Shown: positions 38,301-48,070 of the stretch, piece after piece | How positions within the stretch are numbered: the first letter of the stretch is position 1 | How the letters are laid out: each line of letters starts with the position of its first letter | Assembly: GCF_029227915.1 (NCBI RefSeq) | Contig: NC_079885.1 | Span: 12,039,001 to 12,103,000 of the forward strand | Reading direction: 5' to 3' | Origin: Hydractinia symbiolongicarpus | Lineage: Eukaryota; Cnidaria; Hydrozoa; Anthoathecata; Hydractiniidae | DNA length: 64,000 nucleotides | Notes under the pieces: generated by a model | Told to the model about the DNA's origin: nothing | What the model saw: the letters and a program-made list of their open reading frames with translations, nothing else | The model's database searches: none | Made by a program: the position numbers and the translations under genes

Positions 38301-41300
38301 CAACTAATTCTTCCATCGACTTTGCTATGAGAACCAAATCATCTGCATACAATAACTCCCATGGACAACCTGTTCTGAACTCCATCGACAGCGCTTCTAA
38401 GACTAGAGTAAACAACAAAGGACTAAGTACAGAACCCTGATGTACACCAACATTTACACTAAATTCATTACTAAGTGAATCGTTAATCCTGACACGACTT
38501 CTAGCATTGCTGTACATGACTGAACCATCGTAACTAGCCACTCATCCACACCTAATTTTCTCATAGCCCACCAAATAACTTTACGTGGCACTCTATCAAA
38601 AGCTTTCTCTAAATCTACAAAGGCAAAATAGAGATTCTTTCTCTTTCCTAAATACTTTTCCTGAAGCTGTCTAAGTAAAAATATTGCATCTGTAGTGCCA
38701 CGCCCTGGAACAAAACCAAATTGCATCTTATCTATATCAATTCTTTCTCTAAGTAACTTATCAATCACTCTTTCAATAACTTTCATTACTTGATCAACCA
38801 ACTTCAAACCTCTATAGTAATTTGGTTTCGTTTACACCAACAACATAGGTTAATATAATTATTATCTTGGTTGTAATGTCTATTCTCAGTTAAGGAAAAT
38901 ACACACTTGTCCTAGTTAAACTCTTATATATGTAGTCAAATCATTTATAGAATGAAAAAGGTCATAGTAACCTTTTCGATAGGGCAAATTGGTCCTTTAA
39001 ATCATATGTATAATATGCTATATATTTACATATGTGTCTTGTTTCACAGACTTTTTTTTGAAGGGAGTGGTGGTCTAAACAATTTTACAAAGATTATTTT
39101 CGTATAACAAGTGAGAAAAATCTCTCATTTTTGTTTAACAAATATAACATATATTATTTTCAGGGTGGTTGTGTGTGGGTCAGACAGCTTCATAATACAC
39201 TTCTTTGCTGCACAAAAATGTTATTTGCTGCAACCTATGGAACTTAATAGCCATAGCTGACAGGTCAAACTTTGTCACACAAAATGTATATATTTCTGTG
39301 TTATGTTATTTGTTTACTTCTCAGTGGTAAGCTTTTCGGCTCTTGCATTTTATCTATGTAGTATAGCGTATAATGTCCATATTATGTAAACTTCTTAATT
39401 CCGTAATTTCACTTTTCTCAGTAACTTTCTCTGGCAACACTGGATGGCTATCACATGATATCCTGAGTCTTACATATAGGGTGTACCATATTACCACTTT
39501 CACCACTACCGAAATGTGTGCACTTTACGGAACAGACAGCTTAAACATCACTGGGGTAGATCATAGATTTCTGTATATGATTTTTGTAATCGTTAAATAT
39601 CAAACAACCTTATATTATTATGAAACTAAACAAGATGGAGAATACTTTTAGGAAAACATTTTCATTGCCACGTGTGCTCTCCTCCACAGATTCTCTTTGG
39701 TAATTCACTTAACCAAGTTTTCCTAAAGTCGCATCAGTTTTTTGAGCAACAGAAAAAGGTACACATGGTGATTTTTGAAGCGACTAATACAGTACAGTCC
39801 AGATGTAAGCGTACGCGTACGCTCAAGTTTCACACCTTTTTCTCGGAGGCGGTAGTTGTTTGTCTTTTGTTCTTATTAATTATCTTGCGAGTCTTGTAAG
39901 TCATTAACTTGCGCGTAATAAACAAAAGATTATCGATGAAAAAATAGCTTATTATAACTGCGCGTAACTATTGTTAAATAGTGTTAACATAACTATTCCC
40001 AATAGCATAATTGCAAATGTTATCAACTCTATCAATGTGACACGAAGAGCCATTGTTTAATATTTTTATTAAACAAATGTTTTGCGTGGAAACTAAATAA
40101 ACTAGCGAGAAGGCATTGTTGGTTGCGCGGGTTAAATAAAGCTTTTAAGAGATAGAAATTATTATATTTTAACAAAGATTGAAACTTTAATTTTACTAGA
40201 AATGTTTTTTTAGATTGCATTTTAAAACTTTAAAAACGAAAAACGGCGATAGAAATGTTTTTTTAGATCGCATTTTAAAAGTTTAAAAAACGAAAAACGG
40301 CGATAGAAATGTTTTTTTAGATCGCATTTTAAAAGTTTAAAAAACGAAAAACGGCGATAGAAATGTTTTTTTAGATCGCATTTTAAAAGTTTAAAAACGA
40401 AAAACGGCGATAAAAAATGTTTTTTTTTAGATCGCATTTTAAAAGTTTAAAAACGAAAAACGGCGATAGAAATGTTTTTTAGATCGCATTTTTAAAGTTT
40501 AAAAACTAAAAACGGCGATAGAAATGTTTTTTTAGATCGCATTTTAAAAGTTTAAAAACTAAAAACAGCGATAGAAATGTTTTTTTAGATCGCAATTTAA
40601 AAGTATAAAAACGACAAACGGCGATAGAAATGTTTTTTTAGATTGCATTTTAAAAGTTAAAAACGAAAAACGGCGATAGAAAAGATTCGTTATATCACAT
40701 TTTAAAAGTTTAATAACGAAGAGCGGCGATAGAAATGATTTTTTAGAAAGTTAAAGAACGAAGAACGGCGATAGGAAAGCTTCGTTAGATAGTGTTTTAA
40801 GTATTTAAAATGTTATCAACTCTATCAATGTGATCCATTGTTTGATAGTTTATAAAATAAAAGATTTGCGCGAAAACTAAATAGACAGCGAGATGCATTG
40901 TTTAAATCTTTTAAAAGATAGAGCTGTTGCGCTGAAAAAAAACAAAGACAATGTTTTTAACAATAAAATGTAGGTGATACTATAAAACGTCAAAAGTTAT
41001 ATTTTTAGATTTTTTCTTTTTTCGGTATTAAAATTTAATTTGTTTTCGAAGTCTTATCACGAAGGGAAAAGTCCCGAACGTAGGGTTTTCCCGTTTGCGT
41101 AGCTAAACGTTGCTTTTTATAAAAAGAACTTTTAAAAGTTTCGCATGTTAAAAAATATATTTCGACGATAAAGAAATATTACTAAAAGTTTTAAAAGTAG
41201 CATTAGTTTTTTTTTAAATATTTAGATCATTGCATTTCTTGTTTTTTAAAAGAGCTTGTGTTTTTTAAATATATCAGATTAAAATCGCGTTACTATAATT

Positions 41301-43090
41301 AGTTTCGTTGTTAAAAAAAATTAAAATTCAATGGCCTTCGCGTTTAATTTTTTCTCGCGCGGAGTATTGTTTTTAAACAATGTTTCTTGCTATGCTTTTG
41401 TTTTTAACACGAAGCAATTATTTTCGTGCAATTTGAAAGGAACTCGCTATCCTATTGTTTTTTTTAATGAAAGCAATTATTTTTGCAAGTTGAGCGTACG
41501 CGTACGCTTACATCTGGACTGTACTGTAGCTACACCTGATACAAATCACCAAGTATTGCAACAATTTTAATAATAAATTAGGGTTTAGAAATAGTTCCAG
41601 TAGATCTCACATTGAAAAAAAAAAACACATGGAATTAAAATGAAAAAGTTCTTCTTCAATATGACTTACACGCATTATACTTGCCCGTCATGATCAGAGG
41701 TCTGATTGGGGTGAAGCATTCTCTGTTGAGAATGAAATACGGATGTGCTGTGATAAATATTCACCTATATGTATACACACCATCCGGATAAACTATCTGA
41801 GTTCATCACTAACATATTCTCCCACATAGTGTAGGTTCGTCTGCGGCTCCTAGTTCTGGGGACTGCGGATCGAATCCCGCTCACTGTTATGTTAGTGATG
41901 AACAAAGTAGTTCTTCTTCAATATGACATGGAATTAAGATGTAAATCACGGAACTAGGACGTTTCAGCTGATTTCTTTTTCACTTGATCCTACACAAACA
42001 GTCACAATAAACACCAGTATTTTTGCAAAGTTGTTCAAGGAGATGGCTTATAGTCAAAACCATGAAGTTACGTGGCAAGTGGAGTTGCCAGATCGTCGCT
42101 AGAACCGTTTGTTTAAATTATCACATAAATAGGATGGTATTCTTGGATCTGCGTTAACATCATCAAATGTTAAAAGAGGAAACAAAATAATTTAAAGAAA
42201 ATCAGTGGCATATTTGGATTTAAAACCAAAATTATATATATAAGAATGGAAATTTGGAATACCATACAGTCAGGTAAAACTTTTAAATATGCTGTTACAG
42301 TATAATTAATATGGTACCTTCAAATTAAATGTGCAATATAAATTAAATTAGCGACTCACTGTTGGCAACGTAGATTTAGTGGCGCTGTAGCTTAGTGGTC
42401 ATAACTCTCATACCTTGTGCAGGAGACCAGGGTTTGATCCCCCTTGCAGTGATTCAATATGGGCAAGTCTGTTACCATAGTCTGGGGTTAACCCAAGCCT
42501 TGTCAGGGAATTAAATTTTATAACAGTTTGACCGTAATATTCTACAGCATTGAAACAATTTCACTGGATTTGATTTGTGTGGCCATTTTTTTATAAAATA
42601 TTAAAAGTTTGAGTACTAAGAAATGCAGTTTACTTAATGAATAAACTTGAAAAATTTGAATGTTTTTATAAATTTTGATTCTGAATTTTAACATGTTGGT
42701 CATTTTTGTTGAAAATGATCAAAAAATTTTAAGCATGTTAACCTGGAGCTTAAATTGGGATGAGTTGAGGAGAAACAACCTCATCAAACTTTTTATAGTT
42801 TTATTTGTGAACCAGGAGAAAAGTATTGGCTATAGCCAGCTAAAAATTCTTTTACAGCTTAACAACTTAGCTAGGAGGTGAAGAGGTGTGGCTGATTTTT
42901 TTTAAAAAAAGTACGCAAAACTTTTAGGGAAATATATACAAGCAAGTTAACAACGTTTAGCACATTTTCTTAAAAAAATAAAACTCCCTAAGCAAAAGCA
43001 CGAAAACAACAAAAAGAAGCTGAATACAAACCAAAAATTTTCCTTATCTTTATCTTTTTCAAACAAATTATCCTCTCTGTCATCCGCCAT
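32399..43090 (-). CDS. DYNC1LI: Cytoplasmic dynein 1 light intermediate chain
   Basis: Twelve exons, in transcript order: 43032-43090, 36139-36212, 35927-36049, 35027-35257, 34474-34637, 34294-34387, 33982-34117, 33529-33640, 33191-33256, 32906-32965, 32735-32821, 32399-32578. Total 461 residues, slightly shorter than vertebrate LICs. The protein links the dynein heavy chain to cargo adaptors. Visible: Ras-like G domain with P-loop [67 protein letters not shown]-type block ([10 protein letters not shown]) and [10 protein letters not shown]. The disordered C-terminal tail keeps the adaptor-binding helix as [14 protein letters not shown], and the end is [15 protein letters not shown]. The first exon is separated by a 6.8 kb intron but ends in the right phase and encodes ...KENFW joined to [11 protein letters not shown], as in human LW...ILSEVS. 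The donor of intron 8 (GTAGGT) is suboptimal; LI1 versus LI2 cannot be decided. Confidence 0.92.
37357..38825 (-). mobile_element. 5'-truncated non-LTR retrotransposon (LINE)
   Basis: Minus-strand element carrying the C-terminal part of a LINE reverse transcriptase. In order: [31 protein letters not shown], the catalytic [14 protein letters not shown], the YADDLVLIA box, a Cys/His knuckle region (CGVC...C...CKHWVHKKC...C..C), then the [26 protein letters not shown] and [10 protein letters not shown] blocks. The frame stops at 37379-37381 and is followed within ten bases by a (GAT)n-type tail (37357-37371), a usual 3' end for such elements. The 5' end breaks off just before NYYRGLK, so priming probably stopped early. 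Inserted antisense to nothing: it has the same orientation as the host dynein transcript. Confidence 0.88.
37379..38825 (-). pseudogene. Broken reverse transcriptase of the LINE fragment
   Basis: The coding sequence needs three frames: one shift near 38520, just after the EWLVTMVQS block, and one near 38140 inside the Cys/His knuckle. The last 209 codons (37379-38008) are a single open frame. Both catalytic acidic sites (FVDLEKAFD and YADD) are preserved, so decay is modest and the copy is moderately young, but it is not functional because of the truncation and the frameshifts. Confidence 0.8.
39790..41526. mobile_element. Non-autonomous DNA element with 37-bp perfect terminal inverted repeats
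   Basis: The left end starts CAGTACAGTCCAGATGTAAG and continues to ...GCTCAA; the right end is its exact inverse over 37 bp. Each TIR contains the palindrome GCGTACGCGTACGC. TA flanks both sides (39788-39789 and 41527-41528), as expected for Tc1/mariner-type insertion. The 1737-bp interior has no transposase; instead it carries a 54-bp tandem array and two copies of ATGTTATCAACTCTATCAAT on either side of it (about 40017 and 40810). Perfect identity of the TIRs suggests fairly recent mobility. Confidence 0.75.
40190..40800. repeat. 54-bp tandem repeat array inside the 37-bp-TIR element
   Basis: About eleven units of the type GATAGAAATGTTTTTTTAGA followed by TCGCATTTTAAAAGTTTAAA and AACGAAAAACGGC, most differing by one to three bases and decaying toward 40800. 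Because 54 is divisible by three, the minus strand reads as an 18-residue peptide repeat that is not a gene. Confidence 0.85.
41666..41908. mobile_element. Retroposed SINE-like element with 19-bp target duplication
   Basis: The segment is bounded by two exact copies of AGTTCTTCTTCAATATGAC (41647-41665 and 41909-41927), the length typical of LINE-mediated insertion. Inside, 41816-41888 has a tRNA-like region with a B-box GGATCGAATCCC and a possible A-box TAGTGTAGG. That region is framed by a 15-bp inverted repeat, GTTCATCACTAACAT (41801-41815) and its inverse (41889-41903). Confidence 0.6.
42380..42515 (+). mobile_element. tRNA-derived SINE, 5' portion
   Basis: GGCGCTGTAGCTTAGTGGTC contains an A-box, and GGTTTGATCCC is a B-box 40 bases on. 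The SINE body follows (ATTCAATATGGGCAAG, TTACCATAG, GGGTTAACCCAAGCC). The copy stops before the 3' half that is present in the copies at 43805 and 50930. It is not a functional tRNA: the cloverleaf does not close. Confidence 0.65.
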
Positions 43091-43804
43091 TTTAGTTTAT
43101 TCTATGATTTGCAGCATCTTGAAGGAAGATGCTTTATCCAAAATGCGATTCCGTGGTTTTAAATTTAAATTATTATTAAAAATTACGTCATTCAAATATG
43201 ACGTATTGTTGCGTAATTCCTAAAATGCATTGGGTGCGCATTTAGCAGGAGTTTGCGGAAAAGCCTGGAGGCACACGCACGTGTTTTGAGATTTTGTATA
43301 CCGTTGAAGTTTTCAACTAAAATAAACCTTTCGAACTGTAATCCATGTTCAATAATGGAAATAAATAAAACGAATAATGAAAATCTAGATGGTAAGTTGT
43401 CAAAGTTTTTTTTATTATTCTTGGATATTATAAAGAAAAAATAAAAGCTAGAAATAAATCAAATCGAAAATTTTTTTCTACCGGATACTTTGTGGAATGC
43501 GAATGTCCAAGCTTTGTCACGAAGGAAATGGTTTTGTAAAAAATGTAAATAAATTTCTTCCAAAAAAACACATCATCATTCAACATTTCTTTCCTGTTTT
43601 ACCCAAAAATCTACTTCCGCAATAAAATCTGGGTTAGTCGGGGATCTGGGTAATAATGCGACTAAAGGAAGCCATATTTAATGCCGAAGTATTTTAAATA
43701 AGAGTTAATTTTGAACCACGGAATGGCATTTTGGATAAAGCATCTTCCCATCTTGAATCCGTATTTTCTGCTAAAATATCGGAAAAAGGGGATGTTATCT
43801 TATA
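43091..43804. other. Upstream region of the dynein gene, possible divergent promoter
   Basis: Noncoding upstream sequence of the dynein light intermediate chain gene. GATGCTTTATCCAAAATGC (about 43128-43146) recurs inverted near 43720-43750 (GCATTTTGGATAAAGCATC), so 43128-43751 is bounded by near-perfect inverted sequences with TCTTGAAGGAAG/CTTCCCATCTTGA-like extensions. A candidate divergent exon starts at 43355. Confidence 0.45.
43355..43391 (+). CDS. Candidate short first coding exon on the + strand
   Basis: ATG followed by MEINKTNNENLD and a consensus GTAAGT donor at 43392, 265 bp from the oppositely directed dynein start. It would suit a head-to-head gene, but no following exon was identified. 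Open frames after it lack family features, so this could be chance. Confidence 0.2.
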
Positions 43805-44075
43805 CGCCTTGCCCCTGGCGGCGATTCAATATGGGCGAGTGAACCGCCCGGGTTAACTAAGCCATATTGAGTAAAATTGGGGAGATGACGCACTTTGTGC
43901 CCGTTGGATGTTGCAGGGAGTTGATGGTAGAGCGCGGACCCTAATTGAGTCTGCGTAGTCCAAAATGAGCATTAAATACTCTAGGACTTCCTATCTAAAG
44001 CCACGGTCCCTCACTTGAAATGATTAGACAGGGAATATCCCTTGATATTTGTGACGCTATCCTATCCATGTAAAA
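43805..44075 (+). mobile_element. SINE copy, 5'-truncated
   Basis: Matches the full copy at 50930-51278 in the opposite orientation: GGCGATTCAATATGGGCGAG, TTGGGGAGATG, GTTGGATGTTGCAGGGAGTT, AGAGCGCGGACCCTAATTG, GAGCATTAAATACTCTAGGA, ATATCCCTTGATATT and CCATGTAAAATATGCACA. The tRNA-like head is missing. Confidence 0.75.
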
Positions 44076-46850
44076 TATGCACACACCTCTACATCCTGTC
44101 ATAGCCACCACGGGCGAAACTATTACGAAGGAAGCCTACCTTAACACCTCGCGCCCCCAGTGCCAAATGCACTTGTCTCATATTTCAACTACCATTCCAC
44201 GGCATAGGGAACGCAAAAACTGCCACAATCGCCAAACAAGAGGAGCTTCTAAAACATAGGTTCAAGCTTCCCTCAACACGGAATTTGGAAAAAAAGCAAT
44301 CTCGTTTATAGCATTATATATAGTGTTGAATAATCTTCCAGACCAAGCGACCTGTAATGAAAAGTCTGCTTTTTTTAAGGCTTTCATCTCTAATGTATTT
44401 GGCAAATTCTAATGAAGATCACTTTTTAATTTATTAATTTTTTTTTCATTTCAGTTTTTACACATTATAAGATACTTTATTATGTTTGATTTAGCTGACG
44501 CAGTCTAAGGTTTATCATTTTTCTTCTTCTTTTATTGTAGTGACCCCTAGTGGAAACAATTCACAAACCACAGATTTGCGTGGTTTTCTGCGCTAGCCAC
44601 TTTATATTAATTATTGTTATTACTATTATTAATTAGGTTTTTTAATATTTGAACGGAACCTGCAATGCAAAAAATCTAACAAGCCTTGGAGATGAGAAGC
44701 TGGAGAGTGCCTAATTCTCGTCCCCAGGGTTTGTTGTCTCAGCTAGAAACGAAATTCAGAAACCTTAGGTCATACGGAGCTATCATATAGCTTCCAATTT
44801 CAACAAAGAAAGTTAAACATGTGGGCTAAATAACCTGGCTATCCACCTAATTTCATCCACATGGAATCTTGTATCTTTCTGGCATATCGAAGCGGGTGAA
44901 TAGCTATCCACCCGCTACTGCTGTGAGGTAACATTTTCAGGAATTATGATGTTATCAAATCATTAGATGCTCCATGAAAACAATTTTTCAAAACACCAAA
45001 ACAGGAAATTATCGTTGAATTACATTTTGTTACATTAACGAACAAATTTTTTCATAATTTTTAGCACATTTTAAGAGACTTAACCAAATAGCCGAAGTCC
45101 TAAGTCCACCCTAAACATTGACAAGTGAACCTTGACAAGTTTAAAATGTTATTTGTGGTGGCAAACTTCAAAATTGTCTTAAGATATTTTGACCAAAATT
45201 GTAGAATAAACCATCCGGCCATTGGTTCAAAACACACTAATATCTTACGGTTAGCTTTTGATGTCCTGAAAAATGACCTGAACGACTCTGTTTGAAACTG
45301 ATGCTTGATAAAATCATGTGATTGGTGCAACTATGGCGCAAAATGAAAGACTAGTTGCTTTTTTTCCAGAACACTAAAAAACCATGTGCCGAAGTTATAT
45401 TACGCTGAAAATAGACCATCGTGGAGTCATTACGAGCTCGGAGACATTAATAATTGGGACTTTATGTCAAGCCCGAAATCTTTTGATTTTATGTTGCATA
45501 ATTCTGGAAAAAAAATTGATGGATAACGGAGCTTTTAATTTACAAATTCAATATGTGGTACCGACCCGGAAAGTAAATGCATTAACCAACATCTTATCAG
45601 GAATTAATTCATGATCTGCTATAATCTACACCAACTTACAACTCGTCGAATAGTCGAATCCCATCCTGGTATCACAAATATGCTACATTTTACAAAGTCA
45701 CGAGACTTTGCCTTATGTAGTAAAAGATTTCAAAAAATTATCAATAATATGACTGAAACTCAACTTAAATTTCAAAAGGCAACAGGACAACTTAAAACAA
45801 TGCAACCATTCCAATAACTAGAAATTACCTTCGAAGGATCATTCCCCTCATCCAGCGTCCCAAAATGCATGCTGAACTGTCATTGTCAAACGTTCAAGAT
45901 TTTCTATTGCTTTTTCTTACAGAGATATGTAAAGTGAGGTAATGATATGTTTCAATCAACTTTTCTCCGTGTTTAGTATACCATGTTTTGTGTAGAACAA
46001 ATAAGCATTTTTTTCCTAAGATTATCTTCCTAATAAAGTTATACAACACCTATGCCAAACGAACAAGAATTCCTAAGTGCTGGTCGAGTGCGATAAGTTC
46101 AAGACCTATTTACACAGTTTGAAATGTTCACTATTTAACCTCGTCGTATTTCGTTTTGAAGAACGAAGAGATAAAGACGACACGAAGTCTAAATGTGCAA
46201 GGCTTATATATGGTATTTAGGCTAAACACGTGTGCTTTTGTCATATAAGTAAGCCCTTGTGGCTAAAATTATCTTATCAGCTAAGGTGCATTTTATTTTA
46301 AAATCAATTGGTACGTAGATTTAAAAAAGTTATGGCCTTGAGACAGCATCAAGAGTAGGTCGACACTTTTTCTGTTGTGACCGTTTCTATAAAATATCTA
46401 GAACAACCTCGTTCCAGGGATTCATGCCTTTTTAAAGTGTTTGATTAGGCAACAAACCCTGTGAACGAGGATGTATCTAAAAGTAAAAGTAGGCGCATAT
46501 TGACCATTAATTATAATTGCGCTTTAACACTTTTCCATTTTATCCGTATAAAACTTATTTTAGTAGACTTTAGTGTGAATAGTTGATGTGAATACTGCGC
46601 ATTCTCGTTGTTGGGCAATTATTTGCATAAAAGTGAAATGTTTCCTTTTTTTAACATAAAAATTTCAGGAGCTTTTGGAAAATCAGACATTTTGAAAAAT
46701 GATGACATCAACAAAAAACACCACTATTTTTTTTGTTTTGTTATGTTTTTGTTTTATCATGGGCTATATGCATGCAAAGTATCATAGCTCTTCCAATTTG
46801 TGAGATAATAGATGAGGAAGCTCTAAAAAGGTCCGGTCTGGTGTGGTGGT
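44076..46850. other. Region without recognised gene
   Basis: AT-rich; open frames up to 76 codons show no family features. Two members of the CTCGTCCCCAGGG motif family occur: CTCGTCCCCAGGGTTTGTTG from 44717, and a complete 64-bp palindromic unit at 46407-46470. Confidence 0.4.
46407..46470. repeat. 64-bp miniature palindromic element
   Basis: Starts CCTCGTTCCAGGG and ends with the inverse of CCTCGTTCACAGGG. The core holds AACAAACCC, matching the GGGTTTGTTG found beside the same motif at 30501 and 44717. It is the smallest self-contained member of the dispersed family. Confidence 0.5.
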
Positions 46851-47039
46851 GGGAATGACTTCATTTAGCACCGGGCTAAGTGGTCCCGACACACGACGTA
46901 CAACATAACTAGTACCCTTCATATTTTATCGATATTAAAAGTCCGACAGACGTTCAGTCATACTTCTCCAATCAAATGGACCCGACAAATGAAACTGCAA
47001 TATCCGACATCCTCTCTATATAACAAATACATATTTTTT

Positions 47040-48070
47040 CTGTCAATAATCCATAACCAACGTAATATCGCATAATACTGCATAATACTGCATAATACCT
47101 TCATAATTCAAAAAAAGTACATAAATTTTCTGTCGATGGCCATACCAACGTAATATCGCATAATACTGCATAATACCTTCATAATACTCTCTGTCGTTAC
47201 ATAAAAAATACATTTTTTTTCTGTCGATGGCCATACCAACGTAATATCGCATAATACTGCATAATACCTTCATAATACTCTCTGTCGTTACATAAAAAAT
47301 ACATATTTTTTCTGTCGATGGCCATACCAACGTAATATCGCATAATACTGCATAATACTGCATAATACTGCATAATACCTTCATAATTCATAAAAAATAC
47401 ATAAATTTTCTGTCGATGGCCATACCAACGTAATATCGCATAATACTGCATAATACCTTCATAATATTCTCTTTCGTTCCATAAAAAATACATATTTTTT
47501 CTGTCGATGGCCATACCAACGTAATATCGCATAATACTGCATAATACTGCATAATACCTTCATAATTCATAAAAAATACATAAATTTTCTGTCGATGGCC
47601 ATACCAACGTAATATCGCATAATACTGCATAATACTGCATAATACCTTCATAATTCATAAAAAATACATAAATTTTCTGTCGATGGCCATACCAACGTAA
47701 TATCGCATAATACTGCATAATACCTTCATAATTCATAAAAAACACATAAATTTTCTGTCGATGGCCATACCAACGTAATATCGCATAATACTGCATAATA
47801 CCTTCATAATAATGTCTGTCGCTTCATAAAAACTACATATTTTTTCTGTCGATGGCCATAACCAACGTAATATCGCATAATACTGCATAATACTGCATAA
47901 TACCTTCATAATAATGTCTGTCGCTTCATAAAAAATACATACATTTTCTGTCGATGGCCATACCAACGTAATATCGCATAATACTGCATAATACCTTCAT
48001 AATAATGTCTGTCGCTTCATAAAAACTACATATTTTTTCTGTCGATGGCCATAACCAACGTAATATTCCA
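47040..48070. repeat. Left arm tandem array of the foldback element
   Basis: About eleven units of 80-100 bp built from TTTTCTGTCGATGGCCATAC, CAACGTAATATCGCATAATA, CTGCATAATACCTTCATAAT and a variable spacer (TCTCTGTCGTTACATAAAAA or shorter). CTGCATAATA is itself repeated one to three times per unit. Reading frames such as those encoding Tyr/Trp-rich peptides are by-products. Confidence 0.9.

Larger units (their letters stand above)
36213..43031 (-). other. 6.8 kb first intron of the dynein light intermediate chain gene
   Basis: Intron bounded by a GTTTGT donor and a CGTATAG acceptor on the minus strand. It is loaded with mobile DNA: a LINE fragment (37357-38825), an inverted-repeat element (39790-41526), a 243-bp retroposed element (41666-41908) and a SINE head (42380-42515). 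The sections 36213-37356 and 38826-39789 are AT-rich without recognised features. Confidence 0.75.

Noticed and set aside
39373-39651. 92-codon + strand frame in the dynein intron
   Set aside because: No family features, no paralogue in the window, and located among repeats; likely chance in AT-rich DNA.
40222-40437. Minus-strand frame with an 18-residue repeat
   Set aside because: Product of the 54-bp tandem array, whose unit length is a multiple of three.
41816-41888. tRNA gene
   Set aside because: The B-box is good but the cloverleaf does not form; it is part of an insert with a 19-bp target duplication.
42380-42450. tRNA gene
   Set aside because: A- and B-boxes are present but acceptor and anticodon stems do not pair, and the SINE body follows directly.
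47043-47966. Minus-strand frames encoding repeated Tyr/Trp/His-rich peptides, mirrored on the + strand at 49616-50609
   Set aside because: They follow the tandem units of the foldback arms, occur in several overlapping frames, and start and stop within units; no codon-level conservation is visible.
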